64,000 nucleotides of DNA from JBBRYK01 sp038237665 (GTDB lineage Bacteria > Actinomycetota > Thermoleophilia > Gaiellales > Gaiellaceae), in the NCBI GenBank assembly GCA_038237665.1, contig JBBRYK010000001.1:1-64000 (forward strand), given 5' to 3'. Position numbers and translations under genes: made by a program. This document shows positions 46,849 through 54,689 of the stretch, piece by piece. The notes under the pieces were generated by a model. That model worked only from the letters and a program-made list of their open reading frames with translations. It did not search any database and was not told the origin of the DNA. Every line of letters starts with the position of its first letter. Position 1 is the first letter of the stretch.

Positions 46849-47091
46849 TTAGGCCGCGGGGCTGGTTCGCTTGCCGCCGCCGGTCTGGAACCACGCGAAC
46901 GCCAGCACGGCGAGCCCGACGACGAGCGCCGCGATTCCGTGCTTGACGTGATGGTGATTCGAGCCGGCCTCGTGGCCGGGGAACCACGACGGGAGCGAAT
47001 GTGCAGGCTCGACCCAGTACACGACCGCGACGACGAGCAAGGCGAGACCGAGGAGAGCGGCTGCGGCAGTCAAAGCGGGACTCTTGCGCAT
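46849..47091 (-). CDS. small two-TM protein upstream of uppP
   Basis: An 80-aa membrane protein. Helix 1 is about 6-25 (ALTAAAALLGLALLVVAVVY), then an outer loop with HEAGSNHHHVKHG, then helix 2 at about 52-68 (GIAALVVGLAVLAFAWF). The His cluster could bind metal or be a chance feature. Unknown family. It directly precedes uppP on the same transcript. Confidence 0.6.
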   Translation of the reverse strand: MRKSPALTAAAALLGLALLVVAVVYWVEPAHSLPSWFPGHEAGSNHHHVKHGIAALVVGLAVLAFAWFQTGGGKRTSPAA

Positions 47092-47189
47092 CGGGCCTCA
47101 GTGTAGGGAAGACCCCGGCCAGACGAGCGAAACACCCCGACTTGACATAACGCCTGTTCTCGTGCGCTGACCGGTAACGGCCCGAAGGC

Positions 47190-47258
47190 GTGACTTTCCG
47201 GCCGGGCAGGGTTAAGGTCGGTCTACCCGGGGAATGTCGTAAGCCCAAGCCCCCGGGG
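47190..47258 (+). promoter_or_regulatory. promoter and 5'-UTR hairpin of the sigma factor gene
   Basis: GTGACT (47190-47195), 17-bp spacer and TAAGGT (47213-47218) form a plausible promoter with a start near 47225. The predicted 34-nt leader is almost entirely a hairpin: CCCGGGG (47226-47232) pairs with CCCCGGG (47251-47257), which ends 1 nt before the ATG at 47259. This would hide the only purine-rich stretch before the start. Confidence 0.4.
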
Positions 47259-48329
47259 ATGACCTACCGCCTAGTGGAACTCGACCTACTCGTCGCCAAC
47301 GAGGAACTCCAGCAACTGCTCGAGGCAGCCGAGCAGACTGGCTCCGTGCGCCATTCCGAGCTCCACGAGCTGCTCGAGCCGCACGAGCTCGATCCGCTCG
47401 AGGTGGACGCGGTCTATCGCGAGCTCGAGCAGCGTGGAATCGAGGTCGTCGACGACGAGGCGGCCGCCGAGCAGGCGCCACCGCCGCCGCCGCCCGTGGT
47501 GACGCAGGTCGAGTCGACGACGGACGCGCTGCAGCTGTTTCTCCGCGAGGCGGGACGGCATGCGCTGCTGACCGCCCCGCAGGAGGTTGAGCTGGCGAAA
47601 CGGATCGAGCGCGGCGACGCCCAGGCCAAGCAGCACATGATCCAGGCGAACCTGCGGCTCGTGGTCTCGATCGCGAAGAACTATCGAAACCAGGGCCTGC
47701 CCTTCCTCGACCTGATCCAGGAGGGCACGCTCGGCCTGATCCGCGCGGTCGAGAAATTCGACTGGCGCCGCGGCTACAAGTTCTCGACCTATGCGACCTG
47801 GTGGATCCGCCAGGCGGTTGCGCGCGCACTGGCGGACAAGGCCCGGACGATCCGAATGCCCGTGCACATCGTCGAGCGGCTGCAGAAGATGAATCGCGCC
47901 GAGCGGAACCTCTGGACCCAGCTCGGGCGCGAGCCGACGCTCGACGAGATCGCCGACGAAGCGAGCCTTCCGATCCATCAGGCCAAGGAGGTGCGCGCGG
48001 CCGCGCGTGCTGCCGCCTCGCTCGACCAGCCGGTCGGCGAGCAGGAGGACGCGGTCCTGGGCGACTTCGTGGCGGGCGAAGGGCTGCTCCCGGAGGAGCA
48101 GGTCGAGCTTTCGCTCAGAAGCAAGGCGCTGGCGCAGGCGCTGGCCGCCCTCTCCGAACGGGAACGGCAGGTCCTCGTGCTCCGCTACGGCCTCTCCGAC
48201 TACGAGCCGAAGACGCTCGAGGAGATCGGCCGCCGCCTCGGGCTGACACGCGAGCGTGTCCGTCAGATCGAGGTCGACACCCTCCGTCGTCTCGCGACGC
48301 TTCGCGAGATGGAATCCGTCGCCGGCTAG
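47259..48329 (+). CDS. RNA polymerase sigma factor, RpoD/SigA family
   Basis: A 356-aa group 1/2 sigma-70 factor. Region 1.1-like N-terminus (about 1-65) and a proline run follow, region 1.2 (TDALQLFLREAGRHALLTAP), region 2 with the core-binding and -10 recognition helices (NLRLVVSIAKNYRNQGLPFL, DLIQEGTLGLIRAVEKFDWR, FSTYATWWIRQAV), region 3, and region 4.2 HTH (LEEIGRRLGLTRERVRQIE). The ATG at 47259 is favoured. An upstream GTG lies inside the promoter. It converges on another sigma factor gene of the same family; which is the housekeeping factor is unclear. Confidence 0.92.
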   Translation: MTYRLVELDLLVANEELQQLLEAAEQTGSVRHSELHELLEPHELDPLEVDAVYRELEQRGIEVVDDEAAAEQAPPPPPPVVTQVESTTDALQLFLREAGRHALLTAPQEVELAKRIERGDAQAKQHMIQANLRLVVSIAKNYRNQGLPFLDLIQEGTLGLIRAVEKFDWRRGYKFSTYATWWIRQAVARALADKARTIRMPVHIVERLQKMNRAERNLWTQLGREPTLDEIADEASLPIHQAKEVRAAARAAASLDQPVGEQEDAVLGDFVAGEGLLPEEQVELSLRSKALAQALAALSERERQVLVLRYGLSDYEPKTLEEIGRRLGLTRERVRQIEVDTLRRLATLREMESVAG

Positions 48330-48357
48330 CGGCGCCGGCCGGCTATCGGTGGTTGCC

Positions 48358-48376
48358 GGGGCGGCTTCGCGCCCTT
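48358..48376. terminator. weak hairpin between the convergent sigma genes
   Basis: GGGCG and CGCCC (48359-48363, 48370-48374) with loop GCTTCG and a following TT form the only stem in the 51-nt gap between the two stop codons. Short, so low confidence. Confidence 0.25.
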
Positions 48377-48380
48377 GGCC

Positions 48381-49319
48381 TCACTCGCCGAGGTAGAGCT
48401 GGAGGTCGGGCGCGACGATCCGTAGCTCGCAGAGTGCCTTCGACTCGAGCTGGCGGACGCGCTCGCGCGTGATCCCCATGTGCGCGCCGACCTGCTCCAG
48501 GGTCTGCGGGGGAACGTCTCCGAGACCGAAGCGCATTGCCACGACCATCTGCATGCGGGGATTGAGGCTCGAGATGGCGCGCTTCAGCTCTGCGTGCCGG
48601 TGGCGATCGGCCGTGACGAGCTCGGGGCGCTCGGCCTGTTGGTCCTCGATCAGGTCGCCGAAGTTGCTCTCGCCGTCACCGACCGGTGTCTCGAGGCTGA
48701 CCGGGTCCTCCATCAGATCGAGGAGCTCGTGCACGCGCCTCTCGGCGACCCCGCTTTCCTTGGCGATCTCGGCCAGGTCGGGCTCGCGGTTCAGTTTCTG
48801 GGCGAGGACGCGGCGTGCGCGCATGACCTTGCGCACCTGCTCGGCAACGTGGACCGGGAGCCGGATCGTCCGGCCCTGGTCTGCGAGTGCCCTGGTCACG
48901 GCCTGGCGAATCCACCAGGTTGCGTACGTCGACAGCTTGTAGCCCATCTTGTAGTCGAATTTCTCCACGGCGCGGATCAGGCCGAGGTTTCCCTCCTGGA
49001 TCAGGTCGAGGAGCGGCACGCTGGCCTTCGTGTAGTTCCGCGTGATCGACATCACCAAGCGGAGGTTCGACTGGATCAGCTTGCGCTTGGCGTCTTCGTC
49101 ACCGGCGTCCTTGAGCCGGGCGAGCTCGCGCTCCTCGCCGCGGGTCAGCAGCCGCCCGTCGCCGATCTGGCGCACGTAGAGCTTCAGCGGGTCGCCGGCC
49201 GGCGCGTAGGTTTCCTCGACCTCTTCCTTCTCCTCGACCTCGTCGAGCGCAGGCAGCAGCTCGAGCTGGGGCTCGGCTGCCAGCTCGTGCTCGAAGTCGG
49301 GTAGCGACCGCTGTTCCAT
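48381..49319 (-). CDS. RNA polymerase sigma factor, RpoD/SigA family
   Basis: A 312-aa sigma-70 factor. Acidic N-terminus (ELLPALDEVEEKEEVEETYA), region 1.2 (GDPLKLYVRQIGDGRLLTRG), region 2 (NLRLVMSITRNYTKASVPLL, DLIQEGNLGLIRAVEKFDYK, LSTYATWWIRQAVTRAL), region 3 and region 4 with LEQVGAHMGITRERVRQLE. Region 2.4 closely resembles that of the convergent sigma factor, so their -10 specificity should be similar. ATG with AGAGAGAAACG upstream. Its leader carries a small CCCTCA/TGAGGG hairpin at 49339-49355. Confidence 0.92.
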   Translation of the reverse strand: MEQRSLPDFEHELAAEPQLELLPALDEVEEKEEVEETYAPAGDPLKLYVRQIGDGRLLTRGEERELARLKDAGDEDAKRKLIQSNLRLVMSITRNYTKASVPLLDLIQEGNLGLIRAVEKFDYKMGYKLSTYATWWIRQAVTRALADQGRTIRLPVHVAEQVRKVMRARRVLAQKLNREPDLAEIAKESGVAERRVHELLDLMEDPVSLETPVGDGESNFGDLIEDQQAERPELVTADRHRHAELKRAISSLNPRMQMVVAMRFGLGDVPPQTLEQVGAHMGITRERVRQLESKALCELRIVAPDLQLYLGE

Positions 49320-49502
49320 CGTTTCTCTCTATCGACGTCCCTCATTCGGTGAGGGAACCCCCGTTCGAGTGAGGTCCTTCGGCGGCCTTCCCCCACCCTC
49401 ACAAACCCGTTACAAACGGCTCGCTAACTTACTTGCGATCGCGCTCGTCATAAGGGTTCGATGCCCTGGAACGTCCGCACAAGCTCGTAGGCTCGGCGCT
49501 CG

Positions 49503-50294
49503 ATGTGCGGCATCGCCGGATTCAGCCTCAGCCGTTCGAGTGGTGTCGGGCGGACGCTTTCTGCGCAGGCCTTGCTCGCGGGCATCGCCGAGCGCGGTGC
49601 GGACGCCGTGGGCTATGCATTTCGGGGCGGCGACGGTCGCGCGACGCTGCACAAGCAGCGCTCAGGGGCGAGCGAGCTCCTCGACCGGGTCCACGTGCCT
49701 GCCGGCGCCACGCAGGTGCTCCTCCACGTCCGGGACTACACGAAGGGTCACCCGCGGATCGAGGCGAACAACCATCCCGTCCGGCACGGCGCCGTCGTCG
49801 GCGTGCACAACGGGATCATCTTCAACGACGACGAGCTCTTCGCCGCCCGCGGGATCGCCCGGCACGAGAGCGCGATGAGCGTGGACTCCGAGATCATCTT
49901 CGCCCTCGCCGAGGCGTCCCGCAGCGACCCCCGCGTGCTCGAGGCGCTGCGGGGCTCGATGGCGTCCGCGTGGCTCGACGAGCGTGAGCCGGGCCTGATC
50001 AGACTCGCCCGGGGCACCGGCCGCCCCGTCTGGGTCGGCTACGGGCCGGGCGAGGTGTTCTTTGCCTCAACGGCGGCCGCGCTCGAGCTGGCGGAGCGCT
50101 TCTGCGGCCTCCAGCTCGCGAAGGAGGAGCTCGACGAGGGGACGCTCGTCACCCTGGCCGACGGCCGCGAAATCGAGCGCGAGCGGTTCGATCCGGACCG
50201 TGCCTTCGAGGAGCAGTCGCTCCCGGCCGTGCGGGCCCCACGCGAAGGTGCGCTCTGCCTGCAGCGCTTAACGGCGCTAGCGGGGCTCGCCTAG
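49503..50294 (+). CDS. class II glutamine amidotransferase domain protein
   Basis: A 263-aa stand-alone Ntn-type amidotransferase. Cys2 after the initiator Met is the nucleophile (MCGIAGFSL). The GlmS/PurF-type core continues with RGADAVGYAFRG, HVRDYTKGHPRIEANNHPVR and VVGVHNGIIFND (oxyanion and Gln-binding residues). There is no SIS or synthetase domain, so the ammonia acceptor must be on another protein or the protein is a glutaminase/amidase. It is encoded next to the MurT-GatD pair but in a separate unit. Its stop overlaps the convergent HNH-repeat gene in CTAG. Confidence 0.8.
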   Translation: MCGIAGFSLSRSSGVGRTLSAQALLAGIAERGADAVGYAFRGGDGRATLHKQRSGASELLDRVHVPAGATQVLLHVRDYTKGHPRIEANNHPVRHGAVVGVHNGIIFNDDELFAARGIARHESAMSVDSEIIFALAEASRSDPRVLEALRGSMASAWLDEREPGLIRLARGTGRPVWVGYGPGEVFFASTAAALELAERFCGLQLAKEELDEGTLVTLADGREIERERFDPDRAFEEQSLPAVRAPREGALCLQRLTALAGLA

Positions 50295-50977
50295 CGGCCC
50301 AGCCGTCCGTCCGGGGCGATCGCCTCTCCCGCTTCGAGCAGCCGCTCGCGGATCAGGAACTGGAACGTCGACCACGCCCCCCGGCGGGCTTCGAACAGCC
50401 GGTACACCTGCCACTCAGTGGGGAGCGAAGGGTCCACACGGCGGGCGTCCGCCCAGTCGGAGAACCGCGGCAACCGCCCGAGGTTCCTGGACAGCTCGAC
50501 ACCGTGCTCGACCGCCTGCTCGAGCCGTTCCTCGCCGGTCGGGACCGAAAAGCCGGCCTCGCGCAGCGCAGCGCGCAGCGATCCGAACGTGTGCCAGTAC
50601 AGGGACTTCGACGGGACCTCGCCGCGATGCTCGTCGAGGTCGCGTGCAGTCGGCACGTGGCCGAGGCGCTCGCCGAGGCTCTGCAGCGCGCCGAGCAGCT
50701 CCTCGCGCGTCGCAAACCGCCGCGGCAGAAGCCCTGCCCGGCGCTTGGCCGCGTTCCAGCTGCCGAAGTGCTCGATCACGGTCTGCGGGTGCACGGTGGT
50801 CTTCTCGTCCTGGGCGAACTCGCGCATCGTCGGCGAGCGGCCGAGCCGCTCTGCGCACTCCCGGAGCTCCGCCAGGATTTGGTCGTCGGAGTAGCGCTTG
50901 CGAATTCCGGCGCGGAAGGCTTCGAGAGCCGCCTGGTCGATGCCTTCGATCGCGCGCGAGGTGCGTTTGCGCCCCAC
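50291..50977 (-). CDS. HNH-repeat (homing-endonuclease-associated helical repeat) protein
   Basis: A 228-aa, Arg-rich, helical protein. About three 55-residue repeats have the pattern I-ELRECAERLGRSPTMREF ... VIEHFGSWNAAKRRAGL, and LQSLGERLGHVPTARDL ... LYWHTFGSLRAALREAGF, and a weaker third (SRNLGRLPRFSDWADA). This is the HNH-associated repeat thought to bind DNA. No nuclease motif is present. The GTG at 50977 is chosen because a TACACT -10 lies 7 nt before it (leaderless). A start at 51010 would add MKCPKCSTLVV. Function unknown, possibly a DNA-binding regulator. Divergent from murT. Confidence 0.6.
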   Translation of the reverse strand: MGRKRTSRAIEGIDQAALEAFRAGIRKRYSDDQILAELRECAERLGRSPTMREFAQDEKTTVHPQTVIEHFGSWNAAKRRAGLLPRRFATREELLGALQSLGERLGHVPTARDLDEHRGEVPSKSLYWHTFGSLRAALREAGFSVPTGEERLEQAVEHGVELSRNLGRLPRFSDWADARRVDPSLPTEWQVYRLFEARRGAWSTFQFLIRERLLEAGEAIAPDGRLGR

Positions 50978-50984
50978 AACAACC

Positions 50985-51024
50985 AGTGTAGAGCACTTTG
51001 GACATTTCACAAGAGGACTAGACT
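50985..51024. promoter_or_regulatory. overlapping divergent promoters (HNH-repeat gene / murT)
   Basis: Leftward: TTGTGA (51012-51007), 16-bp spacer, TACACT (50990-50985), then 7 nt to the GTG at 50977. Rightward: TAGACT (51019-51024) ends 3 nt before the first murT ATG and 6 nt before a second ATG at 51031, with an AAGAGG at 51011-51016 that could also be a Shine-Dalgarno. The two promoters occupy the same 40 bp, so they cannot fire together. Confidence 0.35.
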
Positions 51025-51027
51025 GGG

Positions 51028-52395
51028 ATGATGCGTCTGCGCACCGAGGTAGCGCTTGCACGGGCGGTCGGCCGCCTGTCGCGGCTCGCCGGTCGCGGCG
51101 GTGGCACGACGCTGCCCGGCAAGCTGCTGGCCGCCGTCGATCCCGGCGCCGTCTCGAAGCTCGCCGCCCGGCTTCCACAGGGCTCCGCGGTCATCTCGGC
51201 GACCAACGGGAAGACGACGACGGCGGCAATGGTGGCCGAGATCCTCGCCCCCACGGTGCGTCTTGCCCACAACCGCTCGGGCGCGAACCTCGTCTCGGGG
51301 ATCGCTTCGACGCTGCTGTCGTCGAACGGAGCGGAGCTCGGCCTGTTCGAGGTCGACGAGGGCGCCTTTCCCTCCGTCGTCGAGCGCGTACGCCCTCGAG
51401 CCGTATGCCTCGGCAACCTCTTCCGCGATCAGCTCGACCGCTACGGCGAGCTGGAGCTGATCGCCGACCGCTGGCGCCGTGCAGTGGAGCACCTGGACCC
51501 GGACGCCTGGCTGATCGTGAACGGGGACGATCCCCAGGTCGGAGATCTCGATCGCCCCGGCGGGCGCCGCGTCGTCTTCGGCCTCGACGATCCGCGCCAG
51601 GCGCGGTCGTCTCTTCAGCACGCCGCAGACTCGAAGTTCTGCCTCCGCTGCGGCACGCCGTACCGCTACGCCGCCGCATACGTGGGCCACCTCGGCGACT
51701 ACCGGTGCCCCTCCTGCGGACATGGCCGGCCGACGCTCGACATCCTTGCGCGCCAGGTCGAGCCCCGTGGCCTGGCGGGAACGGCCTTCGACCTCGTCCT
51801 GCCGCCGGACACGCGCCGCGTCGAGCTACGCCTTCCCGGCCTCTACAACGTCTACAACGCGCTTGCGGCGGCAGCGCTCGCGCGCTCCCTGGGAGCAACC
51901 ACGGAACAGATCGTGTCCGGTCTCCAGGGCTTCTCCGCCGCGTTCGGCCGCTTCGAGCGGATCGCGATCAACGATCGCACCCTCCTCATGCTGCTGATCA
52001 AGAACCCGGCCGGAGCGAACGAGGTCGTTCGGACGCTGCTCGACGCGGGTGCTCCTTCCCACCTCGTGATCGCGCTGAACGACGAGATCGCCGACGGACG
52101 GGACGTCTCCTGGATCTGGGACGTCGACTTCGAGCCGCTCGTCGGAGGTCTCGAGCGTCTGGTCGCAACCGGAGGGCGGGCGGCCGAGCTGGCGCTCCGC
52201 TTCAAGTACGGCGGCCTCGACGAGGGGAAGATAGAGGTCGTGCCCGAGCTCGCGGACGGCCTCGATCGCGGCCTTGCGCTCACTCCGCGCGGCGGCGAGC
52301 TGACCCTCCTCCCCACCTATACAGCCATGCTCGGCCTCAGGGGGATCGTCGCCGAGCGCGGGTTCGTGCGGCCCTACTGGGAGGCCGCAGGATGA
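51028..52395 (+). CDS. murT: lipid II isoglutaminyl synthase, MurT subunit
   Basis: A 455-aa Mur-ligase-family protein with DUF1727. With GatD it amidates the alpha-carboxyl of D-Glu in lipid II to D-isoglutamine. P-loop ATNGKTTTAAMVAEI, NRSGANLVSGI, FEVDEGAFP, NLFRDQLDRYGE and the family-specific zinc ribbon (FCLRCGTPYRY and YRCPSCGHG, about 205-235) are present. The C-terminal domain has IALNDEIADGRDVSWIWDVD with the conserved Asp of the catalytic triad shared with GatD. 4-nt overlap with gatD. Essential in several Gram-positives. Confidence 0.95.
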   Translation: MMRLRTEVALARAVGRLSRLAGRGGGTTLPGKLLAAVDPGAVSKLAARLPQGSAVISATNGKTTTAAMVAEILAPTVRLAHNRSGANLVSGIASTLLSSNGAELGLFEVDEGAFPSVVERVRPRAVCLGNLFRDQLDRYGELELIADRWRRAVEHLDPDAWLIVNGDDPQVGDLDRPGGRRVVFGLDDPRQARSSLQHAADSKFCLRCGTPYRYAAAYVGHLGDYRCPSCGHGRPTLDILARQVEPRGLAGTAFDLVLPPDTRRVELRLPGLYNVYNALAAAALARSLGATTEQIVSGLQGFSAAFGRFERIAINDRTLLMLLIKNPAGANEVVRTLLDAGAPSHLVIALNDEIADGRDVSWIWDVDFEPLVGGLERLVATGGRAAELALRFKYGGLDEGKIEVVPELADGLDRGLALTPRGGELTLLPTYTAMLGLRGIVAERGFVRPYWEAAG

Positions 52396-53120
52396 GGATC
52401 GTCGTCGGGCACCTCTACCCCGACTACCTGAACATCTACGCCGACCGGGGGAACATCGCTGTCCTCGCTCGGCGCGCGGCCTGGCGCGGTCACGAGCTGG
52501 ATGTGCGGGAGATCGGCCTCGGCGACGGGCTCCAGCCTGAGGCCTACGACCTCCTCTACGTGGGCGGAGGCCAGGACCGCGAGCAGGCGCTGATCGCGCC
52601 CGACCTCGCAGCGAAAGGGCCCGCGCTGCGTGCGGTGGTGGAGCGCGGGAAGCCCGTTCTCGCGGTCTGTGGCGGCTACCAGCTGCTGGGGCGCTTCTAT
52701 CGCGACCGCGACGGGGGCGAGCTTCCGGGCGCCGGAGTCTTTCCGCTCGAGACGATCGCCGGCGAGCGCCGCATGATCGGCGACGTCCTGCTCGAGTGCC
52801 GGCTCGACGGCGAGCGACGGACGCTGGCCGGCTTCGAGAACCACGCGGGCCGCACGCTTCTCGACGCAGGCGCCGAAGCCCTCGGCCGCGTGGTCGACGG
52901 GTTTGGCAACGACGGGAAGTCCGGCTACGAGGGCTGCCGCGTCCGAAACGCGCTCGGGACGTACCTACACGGCCCGCTGCTCCCCCGGAACCCCTGGCTC
53001 GCCGACTGGCTGCTCGAACGAGCTTCCGGCGAGCGGCTCGAGCCGCTGCCGGACGACCTCGAGGCCCGGGCCCACGCCGTGTCCTCGGAGCGCGCACGGC
53101 GTCGCGGCGGCCGCTATTGA
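52392..53120 (+). CDS. gatD: lipid II isoglutaminyl synthase, GatD glutamine amidotransferase subunit
   Basis: A 242-aa class I (CobB/CobQ-type) amidotransferase that hydrolyses glutamine for MurT. HLYPDYLNIYADRGNI is the typical N-terminus, YVGGGQDREQ follows, nucleophile C94 sits in LAVCGGYQLLG, and the catalytic His is in GTYLHGPLLPRNP. The ATG at 52392 overlaps murT by 4 nt. The long upstream frame is a shadow. Confidence 0.95.
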   Translation: MRIVVGHLYPDYLNIYADRGNIAVLARRAAWRGHELDVREIGLGDGLQPEAYDLLYVGGGQDREQALIAPDLAAKGPALRAVVERGKPVLAVCGGYQLLGRFYRDRDGGELPGAGVFPLETIAGERRMIGDVLLECRLDGERRTLAGFENHAGRTLLDAGAEALGRVVDGFGNDGKSGYEGCRVRNALGTYLHGPLLPRNPWLADWLLERASGERLEPLPDDLEARAHAVSSERARRRGGRY

Positions 53121-53152
53121 CGCAGCGGGGCGATGCGAGATAATCGCGCGCG

Positions 53153-53827
53153 ATGGAGGCGGGTCCCCCGGCAGCCGTACCCCCTGAACGCCGGCTGCTG
53201 CTGGAGCGCTGGGCGGGTGCAGGTGCGTTCCTCTACGTCGCGCTCTTCATCGTGGGGACGTTGCTTCAGCAGGACGGCCCGGATACGAACTCGGCGCCCG
53301 AGAAGCTGATCGCCTACTGGAGCAAGGGAAGCCACCGCGACAAGGCAGGCTTCGGCTGGCTGCTCGCGATCATCGGTGTCTTCTTCTTCCTCTGGTTCCT
53401 GGCGGCGCTCCGGCAGTCGATCCGCCGTCTGGACGGAGACAGCATCTTGAGCGGCCTCGTGACGATCGGCGGCACGGTCTACGCGACGCTGACGCTCGCC
53501 GCCTTCTCCCTGGACATGGTTGTGAAAACGGTCGCCGACGATTCGTACCGCCATCAGGTGTACCCGCAGCTCATTGCCGTCAGCGACAGCTTCTGGTGGA
53601 TCCTCCACTCGGCCGGAGGGGTCGGCGCGGCGGCGATGATGATCGGCGCATCGGTTGCGGCGATGCGCGCCGGAAAGGTGCCGCCATGGGCCGGCTGGCT
53701 CGGCGCGCTCGCCGGAATCTCCGCCATCGTCTCGTTCCTCGCGATCCCGTGGATCGTGATCGCGGTCTGGCTGATCGTTGCGGGCGCCTTGCTGCTGCGT
53801 CAGGGCGCCCAGAGCGAGCCCAGGTAG
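53153..53827 (+). CDS. multi-pass membrane protein, unknown
   Basis: A 224-aa protein with about six hydrophobic helices (for example AFLYVALFIVGTLL, WLLAIIGVFFFLWFLAAL, GAAAMMIGASVAAM and the C-terminal ISAIVSFLAIPWIVIAVWLI). Between TM1 and TM2 lies an external loop with PDTNSAPEKLIAYWSK, a feature of actinobacterial hypothetical membrane proteins. Unknown function. Its last 28 nt overlap the end of the Nudix gene on the other strand. Confidence 0.6.
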   Translation: MEAGPPAAVPPERRLLLERWAGAGAFLYVALFIVGTLLQQDGPDTNSAPEKLIAYWSKGSHRDKAGFGWLLAIIGVFFFLWFLAALRQSIRRLDGDSILSGLVTIGGTVYATLTLAAFSLDMVVKTVADDSYRHQVYPQLIAVSDSFWWILHSAGGVGAAAMMIGASVAAMRAGKVPPWAGWLGALAGISAIVSFLAIPWIVIAVWLIVAGALLLRQGAQSEPR

Positions 53828-54252
53828 ACCACCGGGTCGCCGGGCCGCCAGCGCGCCAGGAAGCGCTGGATCGGGGGGTGCAGGACGACCTCCTCGAGCT
53901 CGCCGACCCCGAACAGCCGGTGGCCGCGGACGGCCGCGTCGGCCGAAGTCACCTTCTCGAGCGACCGGCCCGTGAGGTCGCCGGCAAAGATGATGTGCAC
54001 GACGTGCTTCTGGGCGAAGCTGCGCACCGGGGAGATCGAGTCGACGATCGCGACGGGCCCTTCGAACGGCGTGACCTCGACGCCCACCTCCTCCATCAGC
54101 TCGCGGTCGAGCGCATCGACCAGGCTCTCGCCGGAGTTGACGCCGCCGCCCGGCAGGAGCCAGTACTCCTTGCCCGGCTTCTCGTGGCGACAAAGCAAGA
54201 GGCGGTCGTTCCAGCGCAGCAGCGCGGAGACGCGGATGCGCGGCTCGGCCAT
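53800..54252 (-). CDS. Nudix hydrolase
   Basis: A 150-aa Nudix protein. The box G-x5-E-x7-RE-x2-EE-x-G is complete (GGGVNSGESLVDAL, then DRELMEEVGVEV). Substrate loops are not diagnostic; ADP-ribose, NADH or a nucleoside triphosphate are all possible. It follows dut with a 1-nt stop-start overlap, which suggests a role in nucleotide pool cleaning. Ends tail to tail with a membrane protein gene (28-nt overlap). Confidence 0.9.
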   Translation of the reverse strand: MAEPRIRVSALLRWNDRLLLCRHEKPGKEYWLLPGGGVNSGESLVDALDRELMEEVGVEVTPFEGPVAIVDSISPVRSFAQKHVVHIIFAGDLTGRSLEKVTSADAAVRGHRLFGVGELEEVVLHPPIQRFLARWRPGDPVVYLGSLWAP

Positions 54253-54689
54253 CAGGCTCCGGACGATCCGTGGCCGCCCTCGCCGCGCTCCGTCGGGGCA
54301 AGCGAGTCCACCTCGACCGGGTCGAACACGCCGATCGGCAGCACGACCAGCTGCGCGACCCGCATTCCCGGCTCGACCGCGAAGGTCTCCTCGCGGTCGG
54401 TGTTCAGGAGGATCACCTTCAGCTCACCCCGGTAGCCGGCATCGATCAGGCCGGGCGCGTTCAGTACCGTCACGCCGTTGTTGGCGGCAAGCCCGGACCG
54501 GCGGAGGAGAAACCCGGCGTAGCCGTCCGGGATCTCCACTGCCACCCCCGTAGAGACGATGCCCCGCTCCCCCGGCCCGAGCTCGACGGCGTCACACGCG
54601 ACCAGATCGAGGCCCGCATCTCCGGCATACGCCCGCGCCGGCAGAACCGCGTCGGGCCGTAGGCGCTGGACTCGAAGCTCGTCGGTCAC
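54252..54689 (-). CDS. dut: dUTP diphosphatase
   Basis: A 145-aa trimeric dUTPase converting dUTP to dUMP. All five motifs are visible: AGDAGLDL, RRSGLA, GLIDAGYRGELKV, RVAQLVVLP and the flexible Gly-rich tail RGEGGHGSSG, whose usual Phe is His here. GTG start overlapping hflX by 4 nt. Part of the hflX-dut-nudix operon. Confidence 0.95.
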   Translation of the reverse strand: MTDELRVQRLRPDAVLPARAYAGDAGLDLVACDAVELGPGERGIVSTGVAVEIPDGYAGFLLRRSGLAANNGVTVLNAPGLIDAGYRGELKVILLNTDREETFAVEPGMRVAQLVVLPIGVFDPVEVDSLAPTERGEGGHGSSGA

